From: Streptomyces rimosus subsp. rimosus
GTDB taxonomy: Bacteria; Actinomycetota; Actinomycetes; Streptomycetales; Streptomycetaceae
Length of the DNA: 64,000 nt
NCBI RefSeq assembly: GCF_000720725.1
Contig: NZ_JOCQ01000038.1
Coordinates: 1-64,000 of the forward strand
Reading direction: 5' to 3'
A program made the position numbers and the translations under genes. Below are positions 36,935 to 44,990 of the stretch, piece by piece; position 1 is the first letter of the stretch, and each line of letters begins with the position of its first letter. The notes beneath the pieces are model-generated. The model ran no database searches. It was not told the origin of the DNA and was given only the letters and a program-made list of their open reading frames with translations.

Positions 36935-38506
36935 TCAGCCCGGCGTCACTGCACCCTCAGGCACTCCGAACCACTCCTCCAGCGCTTCCGCCAGCCCGGC
37001 CGTCGACGTCGGCGCCTTCGCCCTCGCATCGGCTGCCCAGGCCGTGAAACCGTCCGGACGGACGAGGACCGCCGCCAGTTCCGGGCGGGACGGGCAGCCG
37101 GCCGTCAGGGTGTCGACGCGGCCGGCATATCCCGCAGCCAGGGCCCGGAGCTCTGGGTCGTCGGTGAGGTCGAGCAGGAGTGCCCGGCCGCTGTGGAGGT
37201 GGTCCGCGAGGCGGCTGCCGTCGGTGAGTTCGAGGTCCGGGGTGCTGCGGCCGGTCAGCGGGTGCTCGCCCGGCAGCTCGTAGCGCACCCCGCCGCCGTT
37301 GAGTCGCGCGGTGAGGTACGTGGTGCCCGCGACCGTTCCCGCCAGGTCGCTGACGATCTCGCGCAGGGCCCGGGACTGTGCATCCGGGCGCATGGCTGCG
37401 ACCTGGGACCGGGTCCAGTCCAGGACCCACGCACCGACCGGGTGCCGCTCGGAGGTGTAGGTGCCCAGCAGCCTTTCCGGTGCCCGGCCGCCGATCACCG
37501 CGGCGAGCTTCCAGCCGAGGTTCATCGCGTCCCCGATGCCCAGGCTCAGCCCCTGGCTGCCGAACGCGGAGTGCACGTGTGCCGCGTCGCCCGCCAGCAG
37601 CACCCGGCCTTTGCGGTAGTCGGTGGCCTGGCGGGCGTGGTCGGTGAAGCGGGTCGCTGTCCGCACACCGGTGATCGTGACGTCCACGCCGGAGAGGCGG
37701 CGCAGCCGCGCCTGGAGGTCCTCGGCGGTGACCGGCGCGTCCCGGTCGGTCGGCGGGCCGTCGAACTCCACGGTGACGACGCGGCCCGGCATCGGCCCGT
37801 AGGCGTACACCCCGGTGTCCGTGGCGGTCCAGCCGATCTTCAGGTCCTCGGCGCCGGTCAGCTCCACGACCGCCTGGTGACAGGTGACCTCCGGTTCCGT
37901 CCCGGGAAAGTCGAACCCCGCGAGCTTGCGGACCGTGCTGCGGCCGCCGTCGCAGCCCACGAGCCAGCCGGCGCGTATGGCCCCGTGGCTGGTCCGCACG
38001 ATGACGGCCTCGTCGTCCGCGTCGAAGCCGGTCAGCTCCACTCCCCGGCGCACGTCGACGCCGAGCTCGTCCGCCCGCCCGCCGAGCAGCCGCTCGATGT
38101 CCTGCTGCGCGACGAAAGCGATCTCGGCGGCGGGTCCGGCGTCGCCGAGGCCCGGCTCCGTACGGTCGACCAGGTCGGCGCGCAGCATGATTCCGGAGAA
38201 GTGCCCGACGATCCCGAGCCCTTGGCCCGCGGCCCCGCCTGCGTCCCTGCTGTTCCGTTCGCGTATGAACGCCTGGAAGCGGTTCATCGCCTGCCGCTGT
38301 ACCTCGGCCAGCGCGGGCAGCATGCCACGGCGGTAGAGCGCCTCGGCGCTGGGTGTGGTGATCGCCCCGCCCTTGATCGTCGAGTCCATTTCGGTGCGGC
38401 GCTCCAGGACGGCCACCCGCGCGCCTTCGAGCCGCAGTTCGCAGGCCAGCATCAGGCCGACCGGGCCGCCTCCGGCCACCACTACGTCATAGTCGTCATA
38501 GTCCAT
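36935..38506 (-). CDS. FAD-dependent aromatic-ring monooxygenase (rifampicin-monooxygenase/PheA-like)
   Basis: The 523-residue flavoprotein has the N-terminal GxGxxG Rossmann motif VVVAGGGPVGLMLA. The DG motif is VGCDGGRSTVRK (~residue 170) and the second FAD motif LLAGDAAHVHSAFGSQGLSL lies near 285. A thioredoxin-like C-terminal domain (~400-523) follows. This is group A flavin monooxygenase architecture, shared by polyketide aromatic hydroxylases and the Rox rifampicin monooxygenases. The start is ATG 38506. It stands alone among transposon relics, so it could be resistance or catabolic; natural-product tailoring is less likely without partners. Confidence 0.9.
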   Translation of the reverse strand: MDYDDYDVVVAGGGPVGLMLACELRLEGARVAVLERRTEMDSTIKGGAITTPSAEALYRRGMLPALAEVQRQAMNRFQAFIRERNSRDAGGAAGQGLGIVGHFSGIMLRADLVDRTEPGLGDAGPAAEIAFVAQQDIERLLGGRADELGVDVRRGVELTGFDADDEAVIVRTSHGAIRAGWLVGCDGGRSTVRKLAGFDFPGTEPEVTCHQAVVELTGAEDLKIGWTATDTGVYAYGPMPGRVVTVEFDGPPTDRDAPVTAEDLQARLRRLSGVDVTITGVRTATRFTDHARQATDYRKGRVLLAGDAAHVHSAFGSQGLSLGIGDAMNLGWKLAAVIGGRAPERLLGTYTSERHPVGAWVLDWTRSQVAAMRPDAQSRALREIVSDLAGTVAGTTYLTARLNGGGVRYELPGEHPLTGRSTPDLELTDGSRLADHLHSGRALLLDLTDDPELRALAAGYAGRVDTLTAGCPSRPELAAVLVRPDGFTAWAADARAKAPTSTAGLAEALEEWFGVPEGAVTPG

Positions 38507-38625
38507 GGCGCCGACTATGACCGAGGGGCGAAAAGGCCAAAAAGGCGCAGCGGTGTCAAGGGACCAGCCCCGCGAGGGGAATGGGGTCGGCACAGGCAGC
38601 GCTGAAAACGATCAAGGAATGAGGC

Positions 38626-38775
38626 TCATCGGCTGCTATCGCCGGGAGCGAGCAGGCTCGTGAGCTCGGAGATCGCCTCCGGGGACGGCTTGAAGTAGCG
38701 GCAGACGTTTTCCGGCTTCTTGTGCCGCGACTTCGCCATGAGCATCACGAGCGACGAGCCCCGCTCGCCGAGGGT
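38626..38775 (-). pseudogene. C-terminal remnant of a tyrosine recombinase/integrase
   Basis: The minus strand reads LGERGSSLVMLMAKSRHKKP and ENVCRYFKPSPEAISELTSL ending at TGA 38626. 'MAKSRHK.P.....YFKP..EA..E.TSLL' is the usual tail of actinophage-type tyrosine integrases after the catalytic core. The active-site residues are missing. Confidence 0.6.
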
Positions 38776-38782
38776 GGATGCC

Positions 38783-39032
38783 TGCATCCGCTACCTCACC
38801 AGCAAAGAACCCTTCCTCCGCTACGACCATGCGCTCGCGACCGGCGTCATCGAAGGCGCCTGCCGGCGCCTGACTGTTGACTGACTCGATATCAACGGCG
38901 CCGAAGCCGTACTGAAACTCCGCGCTGATCAACAATGGCGACTTCGATACCTACTGGCGCTACCACCTCACCCAAGATCACCACCGCATCCACCTAGCCG
39001 ACGACCAAAACCGATACAGACTTATGGCCTGA
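38783..39032 (+). pseudogene. C-terminal remnant of an ISKra4-family transposase
   Basis: The sequence reads CIRYLTSKEPFLRYDHALAT and GVIEGACRRL, then a stop. A shifted frame then gives NGDFDTYWRYHLTQDHHRIH ending LMA at TGA 39032. These are the C-terminal motifs of ISKra4-type transposases (ATGVIEGACRHLVKDR, DFDxYWxYH). There is an internal deletion and at least one frameshift. It abuts the integrase fragment. Confidence 0.7.
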
Positions 39033-39117
39033 TCAGCACTGTCACTACAGCAGAGCTACACCCATCCGAGACAGAACCCCTTCTCAGATGTCCGTCGAAG
39101 CGGATCAAACCGGGAGT

Positions 39118-40287
39118 TCAGCCGGATCCGGAAGGCGTCACCATATGCCTGCGGGATGTGCACGGAGTCGTGGGGCTGCGGTACGCGGTGGCCACCCGGA
39201 TGAGGAACGCGGTCTCCGCGGCTAGGTCCGGGCCTCCTGAGTGGGTCAGCCTGGCCGGGTCCGTGTGGGGCGCTACGCCCGCCAGTTTGGCCTGGCGGGC
39301 TTCTTTGAGCATACGGGCGAGCGCGTGGGCATCCCCAGGGAAGGAGCCGGATGACCCCGGTGCGCGGGTGGCGGCGCGGTCCGCCGGCACGTACTCGCGC
39401 AGGACGAGGATCGCGTCACGGATCTCCACGAGCCTGCGGTAGATGATCAGGTCCCGCGGTCCCTGCGGCCGCAGGATCTCTCCTAGGTAGTTGCGCGGCT
39501 TGCACAGCGCGACGGAGGGCACGGCATCGACGAGGTCGCGCCACAGTGGCCACAACTGATGCAGTTTTCTGGCGTCGTCGAGGGCTCGCCGGGTGTCGAG
39601 CAGGGTCGGGATGGCGATCGAGGCCGCCCGGAGCAGACCGTGCAGGCCCATGGCGAGGGACAGAAGCGGCGGGATCCACGGCGCCCGCAGCGGTATGTAA
39701 AGGAGGTACCCGACCCAGAAAAGTGCGGCGAAGGCGGTTCCCAGGCCGAAGAGCGCCAGGCTTGTCCGTAGGGGGCCCTTGACGCTGCGTCGGCTATGGC
39801 GCCAGCACACGACGGCGCATGTGGTGTCGGCTGCGAGGTGCATGCCCTGCAGAGTGAGCCAGAACTCCAGGGACGGCAGCGGCGCGCCGTGCGGGGCGAT
39901 CGTGTCCTGCGCGTGGGGGGGTGCCATCGCGTCGAGAACCACGAGCGAGAGCAGCAGTGCCGCGCCGAGCAGGTGCAGGCGTTTCCTCGGTGGTCCGCTG
40001 CCCGTGACGACGCGGAGGAAGTCGAGCACCACGACGGCGGAGAAGGCCCCGAACAGATGCATGGCCAGCTGGGTCATGTGCGGATCACGGGTCACGACAT
40101 CGAGGGCCCCGTCGACCGGACGGAGACGAAGGGTCATGGCTGCCGCTGCCGCCGCAACTGCGATGCACAGCCCGCGCTGGCGCCGGTCTCGGCGGGCCGC
40201 CGGTATGCGCAGCAGCACCGCGATCCAGATAGCCCCCGTTCCCATGTCCTCAATGAACCCACTGCATTCCGTGAGCTCAAAGAGCAT
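39118..40287 (-). CDS. MAB_1171c-like multi-TM membrane protein
   Basis: The 389-residue protein has about seven transmembrane helices in residues 1-230 and a soluble helical C-terminal half. The C-terminal half contains DLVDAVPSVALCKPRNYL and YRRLVEIRDAILVLREYV, the hallmark of the actinobacterial 'MAB_1171c putative transporter' family. ATG 40287 has GGAGG five bases upstream and overlaps the protease gene stop by 11 bases. In many Streptomyces this protein is encoded with an ImmA/IrrE-type protease and an XRE regulator, as here. The real function is unknown; a signalling or secondary-metabolism control role is possible. Confidence 0.85.
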   Translation of the reverse strand: MLFELTECSGFIEDMGTGAIWIAVLLRIPAARRDRRQRGLCIAVAAAAAAMTLRLRPVDGALDVVTRDPHMTQLAMHLFGAFSAVVVLDFLRVVTGSGPPRKRLHLLGAALLLSLVVLDAMAPPHAQDTIAPHGAPLPSLEFWLTLQGMHLAADTTCAVVCWRHSRRSVKGPLRTSLALFGLGTAFAALFWVGYLLYIPLRAPWIPPLLSLAMGLHGLLRAASIAIPTLLDTRRALDDARKLHQLWPLWRDLVDAVPSVALCKPRNYLGEILRPQGPRDLIIYRRLVEIRDAILVLREYVPADRAATRAPGSSGSFPGDAHALARMLKEARQAKLAGVAPHTDPARLTHSGGPDLAAETAFLIRVATAYRSPTTPCTSRRHMVTPSGSG

Positions 40288-40798
40288 GCGGACCTCCGAC
40301 TCCCCAAGCGGCTTGCAGTTCGCCGAGGACACCCGCCGACGGAGCCGTCCGTCGATGGGCGGTCTCCGTTTTGATGAGGCTCGCCAGCATCTCCGCTTCC
40401 TGCTCCTGGACTGTGGTGTAGCTCGTCCGGGCGAGCAGCCGTCGTACTGTCCGCGGGGTGAGGCCGGAGAACAGTACGGTCAGATCGGGGGTGCGTGGCG
40501 ATCGAAGTGAATAGTGATTGCAGAGGAGATGGCCGATTTCGTGGAGGATAATGTGCTCCTGATGGAGCCTTGTCGTCTGTGATTCGAAGAATATGTGGTC
40601 GTCACTGTCCGTGGAGATCCACACTCCGCAGGTCGATTTACCAATGGCGGTGGATGGGAGCGGGTGCAAGTGTATAGGGCGCTTACGCTGTTGCGAGAGG
40701 TGCTTGCATAAGGACTCCACCGAGAAGTCCTGGGGCAGATCCAGCCTGTCCACTATCAGCCGGCAGCGCCGGTGAAGTTCTTTGAAGCGAAGGGGCAT
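40277..40798 (-). CDS. ImmA/IrrE-family metallo-endopeptidase-like protein
   Basis: A 173-residue protein with the zinc-protease motif HEIGHLL (HExxH, residues ~86-92) preceded by LHQEHIIL. This is the ImmA/IrrE (DUF955) core, followed by a helical segment (VQEQEAEMLASLIKTE) with the third-ligand Glu region. ImmA-type proteases cleave partner XRE repressors; here the XRE gene is 201 bases upstream on the same strand. The gene overlaps the membrane-protein start. It is often annotated as a toxin component, but no toxin fold is evident. Confidence 0.85.
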   Translation of the reverse strand: MPLRFKELHRRCRLIVDRLDLPQDFSVESLCKHLSQQRKRPIHLHPLPSTAIGKSTCGVWISTDSDDHIFFESQTTRLHQEHIILHEIGHLLCNHYSLRSPRTPDLTVLFSGLTPRTVRRLLARTSYTTVQEQEAEMLASLIKTETAHRRTAPSAGVLGELQAAWGVGGPHAL

Positions 40799-40999
40799 GC
40801 GGGTGCCTTCATTCTCATTGACTTGGCGCCAGTGGTACAGTCGCGCACTGTCCGACGTGTCACTGTCGTGGCTCGTATAAGACCCTGAGAATGGTTCGGT
40901 ATGCCGCGTGCCGCGTCAACCATTTACCGGCTGCGCCGACGCGATCCGGCCAAGATCTTCTGCTTTCCCGCCACGGCGAGGTTCGGCGGGCAGGCATTT

Positions 41000-41488
41000 C
41001 TATGGGCTCGGACTGTCCCCCGCGACCTGTTCGGCAGGTGGGGCGGCGTCCGGAAGGTGTTGAATTCGTCGGGCTTCGTTCACCATGGTCAGCAGTGCGT
41101 CAAGCGCTTCGGAAGACAGGCCGTCGGCGCGCAGGGCGAGGTTGCGTACCCGCACGTCTCGCAGCGCGGTCGCCAGCTTGAGTTCCGAGGCGATGCGTTC
41201 CGCGGCGTCATCGTCGAAGAAGTACTCCGGTGGGACCCCGAAGAACTCGGCGAGCACGTCGAGTTGCTCCAGGGTCACATTGCGCTTCTTGCCGGTTGCC
41301 AGCTCCCACAGGTAGGTCGCCGAGATCGTGCCACCCGTGGTCTCTCTGATCTGCGCGGCCAGTTTCGCGTAGCCCGGGCGGTGTCGCTCGTCCGGGTAGA
41401 GAGCGGCGATCAGTTCGTTGAGCCGCTGGCTGAACCTGGCGATCAGACGCCGGCCTCCCTGACCGCGTGGGAGTTCGCTCTCGTTCAT
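41000..41488 (-). CDS. XRE-family helix-turn-helix regulator
   Basis: A 162-residue protein starting at ATG 41488 (GAGGA upstream). The N-terminal 90 residues form an XRE HTH domain (YAKLAAQIRETTGGTISATY then LWELATGKKRNVTLEQLDVL) and the C-terminus is helical with a Pro/Ala-rich tail. The domain and the downstream ImmA/IrrE-like protease plus membrane protein match a recurrent actinomycete cassette. Cleavage or displacement of this regulator by the protease is the likely switch, inferred from the ImmA-ImmR paradigm. Confidence 0.85.
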   Translation of the reverse strand: MNESELPRGQGGRRLIARFSQRLNELIAALYPDERHRPGYAKLAAQIRETTGGTISATYLWELATGKKRNVTLEQLDVLAEFFGVPPEYFFDDDAAERIASELKLATALRDVRVRNLALRADGLSSEALDALLTMVNEARRIQHLPDAAPPAEQVAGDSPSP

Positions 41489-41563
41489 CAGCCGTCCTCT
41501 GCTGGAGACTCGGCCCGCCACCGGGCCGTCCGCTGTGTTGGCCGATGCTACCGGTATCTACCC

Positions 41564-41593
41564 GGCACCCGTCCGCTTGTGCGGACGGGTGCC
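41564..41593. terminator. Hairpin terminator downstream of the MFS exporter
   Basis: A perfect 13-bp stem (41564-41576 with 41581-41593), loop TTGT, lies between the stop of the minus-strand MFS gene and the XRE start. It separates the RidA-MFS transcript from the XRE cassette. Confidence 0.75.
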
Positions 41594-41623
41594 GAAGAGC
41601 TTGAGATCTGCGTGGTGCCTGTG

Positions 41624-43081
41624 TCAGGCCAGGAGCCGCTCTCCTTGGCCCCGGCCCACCGCCTGGGCGATCAGTGCGCCCACAACGAAGCAGCCGCCGC
41701 TGACCAGCGAACCGATGCGCATGCCCGACTCGAAGTCTGCGGTGCCGGCGACCAGCGCACCGAGCAGGGCCACTCCCACCGCGCTCCCTACCTGTCGGCT
41801 GGCGTTGAGCGCTCCCGACGCGATCCCCGACCGGTTCGGCGGTGCCGACTCGACCACGGCTGCCACGGCCGCGGGCATCGTGAACGCCGTACCGAAACCG
41901 ATGGCAGCCAGCGGCAGTACCAGCGCCCAGTACGGGGTCGAGCGCCCAGCAACCAGCAGAGCCAGGAAGCCGGCGGCGCCGATCAGCAGACCCAGTGTCA
42001 TGGGTGTCCGGGGGCCGGTACGCGCGGTCATCCGCCCACCCAGGGCGGAGGCCAGTCCGGCCATCGCCGTCTGCGGCAGGATCGCCAGGCCGGCCCACAG
42101 CACCGCGTAGTGGCGGTACTGCTGGAAGTAGAAGGTGACGACGAACAGCTGTCCGTAAAAGCCGATGTTGAGCAGTAACCCGACGGCGGTGGCGCTGGAG
42201 AATGTCGGGTGCCGAAACAGCGACAGCGGCAGCATCGCGTGCTCCCTGCGCCGCTCGACGAGGACGAAGGCCACCCCGCACAACGCGAAGAGCGCGGTGG
42301 CGGCCATGACCACCGATGAGGTCCAGCCCCGATGGCCGCCTTCGATGACGGCGTACGTCCCGGCGGCGAGTGTCAGGATGCCGAGGAGCTGCCCGGGCAG
42401 GTCCGCGCCGCGTACCGTCTGCGGTCTCGGTGCGAGCACGTGCCGGGCCGTCAGGGCTATGCCGAGCAATCCGAACGGCAGGTTCACCCAAAACACGGAG
42501 CGCCAGCCGAGTGCGGAGACGAGCAGCCCGCCGAGCACGGGGCCCGAAGCGGCTGCGATGCCGCCGATGCCGCCCCAGACGCCAATGGCCCGGGCACGGT
42601 CCTCCTTGTTGGTGTACGAGGCGCGGATCAGCGCCAGTGAGGTGGGCACCACCAGCGCGGCGGCAAGGCCCTGCAACAGACGCATCAGGATCAGGAACCA
42701 CAAGGACGGGGCAAGGCCACACCCCAGCGAGGTGCCGACGAACAGCCCCAGCCCTGCCTGGAAGACGGACTTGCCGCCCAACCGGTCGCCGAGCGAGCCG
42801 GCCGACAGGAGCAGCCCGGCGAAGACGATGGTGTAACCGTCCGCGACCCACTGGGCGCCCGCCAGGTCGCCACCGGTCCCGAAGTCCTGGCCGATGGGCG
42901 GCAGTGCGACCGTGACCACCGTCGCGTCCAGCATCACCATGAAGAAGCCCAGGCACAACGCGATCAGGGGAAGCCGCGAGGTGACGTCCGGTCGGGCCCG
43001 GGCAGTGGTGGCCGCACCATTCGGACTCCCTAACTCTTGCAGGGACGTGGGTGCTTCGCCACTTCGTTCCATGTGTGACAT
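41624..43081 (-). CDS. MFS transporter, DHA2 family; probable export/self-resistance gene of the cluster
   Basis: A 485-residue 14-TM drug:H+ antiporter. Motif-like segments are LDATVVTVALPPIGQDF in helix 1 (the D1 motif of DHA2), AGSLGDRLGGKSVFQAG (motif A) and GPVLGGLLVSALGWR (motif C). ATG 43081 overlaps the RidA stop (TGATG), so the two genes are cotranslated. The operon is divergent from an ArsR-like regulator and borders a biosynthetic gene set. It is therefore likely to export the cluster product, an inference from context. Confidence 0.92.
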   Translation of the reverse strand: MSHMERSGEAPTSLQELGSPNGAATTARARPDVTSRLPLIALCLGFFMVMLDATVVTVALPPIGQDFGTGGDLAGAQWVADGYTIVFAGLLLSAGSLGDRLGGKSVFQAGLGLFVGTSLGCGLAPSLWFLILMRLLQGLAAALVVPTSLALIRASYTNKEDRARAIGVWGGIGGIAAASGPVLGGLLVSALGWRSVFWVNLPFGLLGIALTARHVLAPRPQTVRGADLPGQLLGILTLAAGTYAVIEGGHRGWTSSVVMAATALFALCGVAFVLVERRREHAMLPLSLFRHPTFSSATAVGLLLNIGFYGQLFVVTFYFQQYRHYAVLWAGLAILPQTAMAGLASALGGRMTARTGPRTPMTLGLLIGAAGFLALLVAGRSTPYWALVLPLAAIGFGTAFTMPAAVAAVVESAPPNRSGIASGALNASRQVGSAVGVALLGALVAGTADFESGMRIGSLVSGGCFVVGALIAQAVGRGQGERLLA

Positions 43082-43509
43082 CAGGCCAGCCGCGCCTTCA
43101 CTTCCGACGAGTCGCGGACCGCGATCGCATCGAGCTCGACTGCCGCGCCCAGAGGAAGCCTTTCCACCATGAACGCCGTACGGGCAGGCGGATCAACCGG
43201 GTAGAAAGCGCCGTATACTTCGTCGAACGCAGGCATGTCATCATAGGTGGTGAGCCATACCCGCATGCTCACCACATCCTCAAGTGTCATTCCCGCGGCC
43301 TTGAGAGTCGCACGCACGTTCGCAAGCGCCTGTCGGCCCTGGGACGCAATGTCCTCCGCGATAAGCTTTCCGTCCGTGTCGACGCCGAAATGACCGGCAA
43401 GGTAGGCGGTGTCACCCACCACCACGCCGGGTGAGTAGCGATAGCCGGGAAGCTTTCCTCGGGTGATCAGCTCGCGTCCCACCATTACCTCCATAACTGC
43501 CATGGGCAT
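43081..43509 (-). CDS. RidA/YjgF/UK114 family protein
   Basis: About 142 residues. The start is one of several ATGs (43509, 43503, 43494, 43485); 43509 is favoured by GGGAGG upstream. The C-terminal block DPPARTAFMVERLPLGAAVE carries the Arg of the RidA active site (R-x-x-F/V), and LAGHFGVDTDGKL and AAGMTLEDVVSMRVWLTTYD match the family. RidA proteins hydrolyse reactive enamines/imines from PLP enzymes or act in natural-product pathways. It is cotranslated with the MFS exporter and may quench a reactive intermediate of the adjacent cluster. Confidence 0.88.
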   Translation of the reverse strand: MPMAVMEVMVGRELITRGKLPGYRYSPGVVVGDTAYLAGHFGVDTDGKLIAEDIASQGRQALANVRATLKAAGMTLEDVVSMRVWLTTYDDMPAFDEVYGAFYPVDPPARTAFMVERLPLGAAVELDAIAVRDSSEVKARLA

Positions 43510-43716
43510 GAATCCCCGCCCTCCCGCACCGCAGTACGCGCGCCGGGACACGCCCTGCGGGTGAAGCGGGAGAGCGACGGGTCCCAACGTAGCCCCGGAA
43601 GACTTCGAGCCAGGTCGAAATGTGCTGCCGCCCAGAACCGGCCGGCCCAGTGGGTGCGGCGTACACGGAACCGTGGCAGCATCGGGAACAGACGGTTGTC
43701 AATTTCTTGGAGAGCT

Positions 43717-44487
43717 ATGCGCGAGTTAGCGGGAGACGCCAATTTCCTTACCCCGGCCGCCCTGATCGGAGACCAGACTCGGGCGCGCATCCTGCTCGCC
43801 TTGCTGGACCACCGGGCGCTTCCGATGACGATGCTCGCGGCGGAGTCTGGTGTGGCGCCCTCCACAGTCAGCAGTCACCTGTCGCAACTGGTGGAGGGAG
43901 GCCTGCTCACAGTCCGGCGCCAGGGCCGCCACCGCTACTACAGCCTCGCATCGGTCGAGGTCGCCACCGCGCTCGAGTCGCTCGCCAGGCTGGCCCCGCC
44001 GTTCACCCCCCGATCCTTGCGCTCCGGCACCCGGGCCCGCGCCCTGCGCCTGGCGCGCACGTGCTACGACCATCTCGCCGGCCACCTGGGGGTCAGCGTG
44101 ATGCGCGCGCTGATCGACCGGAAAGTTCTGGCGGGCGGGGACGGGGTGCACGACCCGGATCGATCGGTGCGGGACCGGCTGTCCGCGCCCGGCTGGGACC
44201 TGACCTACGAGGTCACCGAACACGGCTGGACGGTGCTGGCTGACGTGGGCGTCGAGCCCCCGCGTACGGATCGTCCGCTCGTGCGCTACTGCGTCGACTG
44301 GACGGAACAACGCCATCATCTGGCCGGTGCCGTGGGCGCCGCGCTGCTCGACCGGCTGGTGGAGATCGGATGGGTCGTGCGGGCGCGGAGCAGCAGGGTG
44401 ATCCAGGTACCGGACGAGGGAGCCCAGGGATTGCGCGAGTGGCTGGGCGTAGAGATGGACGACCTGCGCACGCGCGCCGCCGCATGA
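43717..44487 (+). CDS. ArsR-family winged-helix transcriptional regulator
   Basis: The 256-residue protein starts at ATG 43717 behind TGGAGAG. The winged helix covers residues ~10-85: ARILLALLDHRALPMTMLAA, then GVAPSTVSSHLSQLVEGGLL with the wing RRQGRHRYYSL. A long C-terminal domain (~100-256) is typical of the larger ArsR subfamily associated with MFS exporter genes. It is divergent from the RidA-MFS operon, with a 207-base spacer that must hold both promoters, and convergent with cyanase across a palindromic terminator. It probably represses the exporter; no metal-binding Cys pair is seen. Confidence 0.88.
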   Translation: MRELAGDANFLTPAALIGDQTRARILLALLDHRALPMTMLAAESGVAPSTVSSHLSQLVEGGLLTVRRQGRHRYYSLASVEVATALESLARLAPPFTPRSLRSGTRARALRLARTCYDHLAGHLGVSVMRALIDRKVLAGGDGVHDPDRSVRDRLSAPGWDLTYEVTEHGWTVLADVGVEPPRTDRPLVRYCVDWTEQRHHLAGAVGAALLDRLVEIGWVVRARSSRVIQVPDEGAQGLREWLGVEMDDLRTRAAA

Positions 44488-44514
44488 TCCATACTGCGCA
44501 AGGTCAGGATCAAC

Positions 44515-44540
44515 GGTGACGCGCGCCGCCGCGCGTCACC
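44515..44540. terminator. Bidirectional terminator between ArsR gene and cyanase
   Basis: An 11-bp perfect inverted repeat GGTGACGCGCG / CGCGCGTCACC with loop CCGC ends at the base before the cyanase stop codon and 27 bases after the ArsR stop. Confidence 0.75.
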
Positions 44541-44990
44541 TCACCACCGGTAGGCGAGGAACTTGCCGTCGAGGACGATGACGACGCGGTCGCCTTCCGG
44601 GTTGGGCACCCGCCGCAGGTCGAGGCGGAAGTCGACCGCACTCATGATCCCGTCTCCGAACTGCTCGTGTATGAGCTCCCGCAGAGCGGAGCCGTAAAGG
44701 CCAATGGCTTCGTGGAACCGGTAGACCGTGGGATCCACCGGGGAACTGCCGGACCGGCCGGTGTCGCGGATCGGGGGCAGTCGCAGGGCTTCGATGACGC
44801 TCGGCTCCAGGTCCAGCAGAGCTCCGGCGGCTTCGGCCTCGGCGGGTGCCAGGGGGTGAGATCCCAGCAGTGCGGCCGTGGTCCATACCAGGGGCCGGCC
44901 CATTGCGTCGGCGATGTCCTGCCAACTGACATCGGGTCGTCGCGCCTTGGCCGCGCGTACGGCCTGCGTTGCGTCGATTCTGTCGATCAC
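44541..44990 (-). CDS. cynS: Cyanase (cyanate hydratase)
   Basis: A 149-residue protein with both cyanase domains. An N-terminal HTH-like helical domain contains RRPDVSWQDIADAMG. The C-terminal catalytic domain has PTVYRFHEAIGLYG, QFGDGIMSAVDFRLD and IVLDGKFLAYRW. The Arg and Glu of YRFHE and the Ser of GIMSAVDF correspond to catalytic Arg96, Glu99 and Ser122 of E. coli CynS. The enzyme converts cyanate plus bicarbonate to CO2 and carbamate/ammonia. GTG 44990 overlaps the stop of the CreD-like lyase gene, placing it at the end of a biosynthetic operon. There it may remove cyanate arising from carbamoyl phosphate or product breakdown (inference). Confidence 0.93.
   Translation of the reverse strand: MIDRIDATQAVRAAKARRPDVSWQDIADAMGRPLVWTTAALLGSHPLAPAEAEAAGALLDLEPSVIEALRLPPIRDTGRSGSSPVDPTVYRFHEAIGLYGSALRELIHEQFGDGIMSAVDFRLDLRRVPNPEGDRVVIVLDGKFLAYRW

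Noticed and set aside
36851..38605. 584-codon plus-strand open frame opposite the FAD monooxygenase
   Set aside because: Antisense to a protein with complete FAD motifs; no ribosome site and no domain.
41208..42956. 582-codon minus-strand open frame spanning the MFS gene and part of the XRE gene
   Set aside because: It is a shifted frame of two genes with clear domains; its translation is Arg/Gly-rich without motifs.
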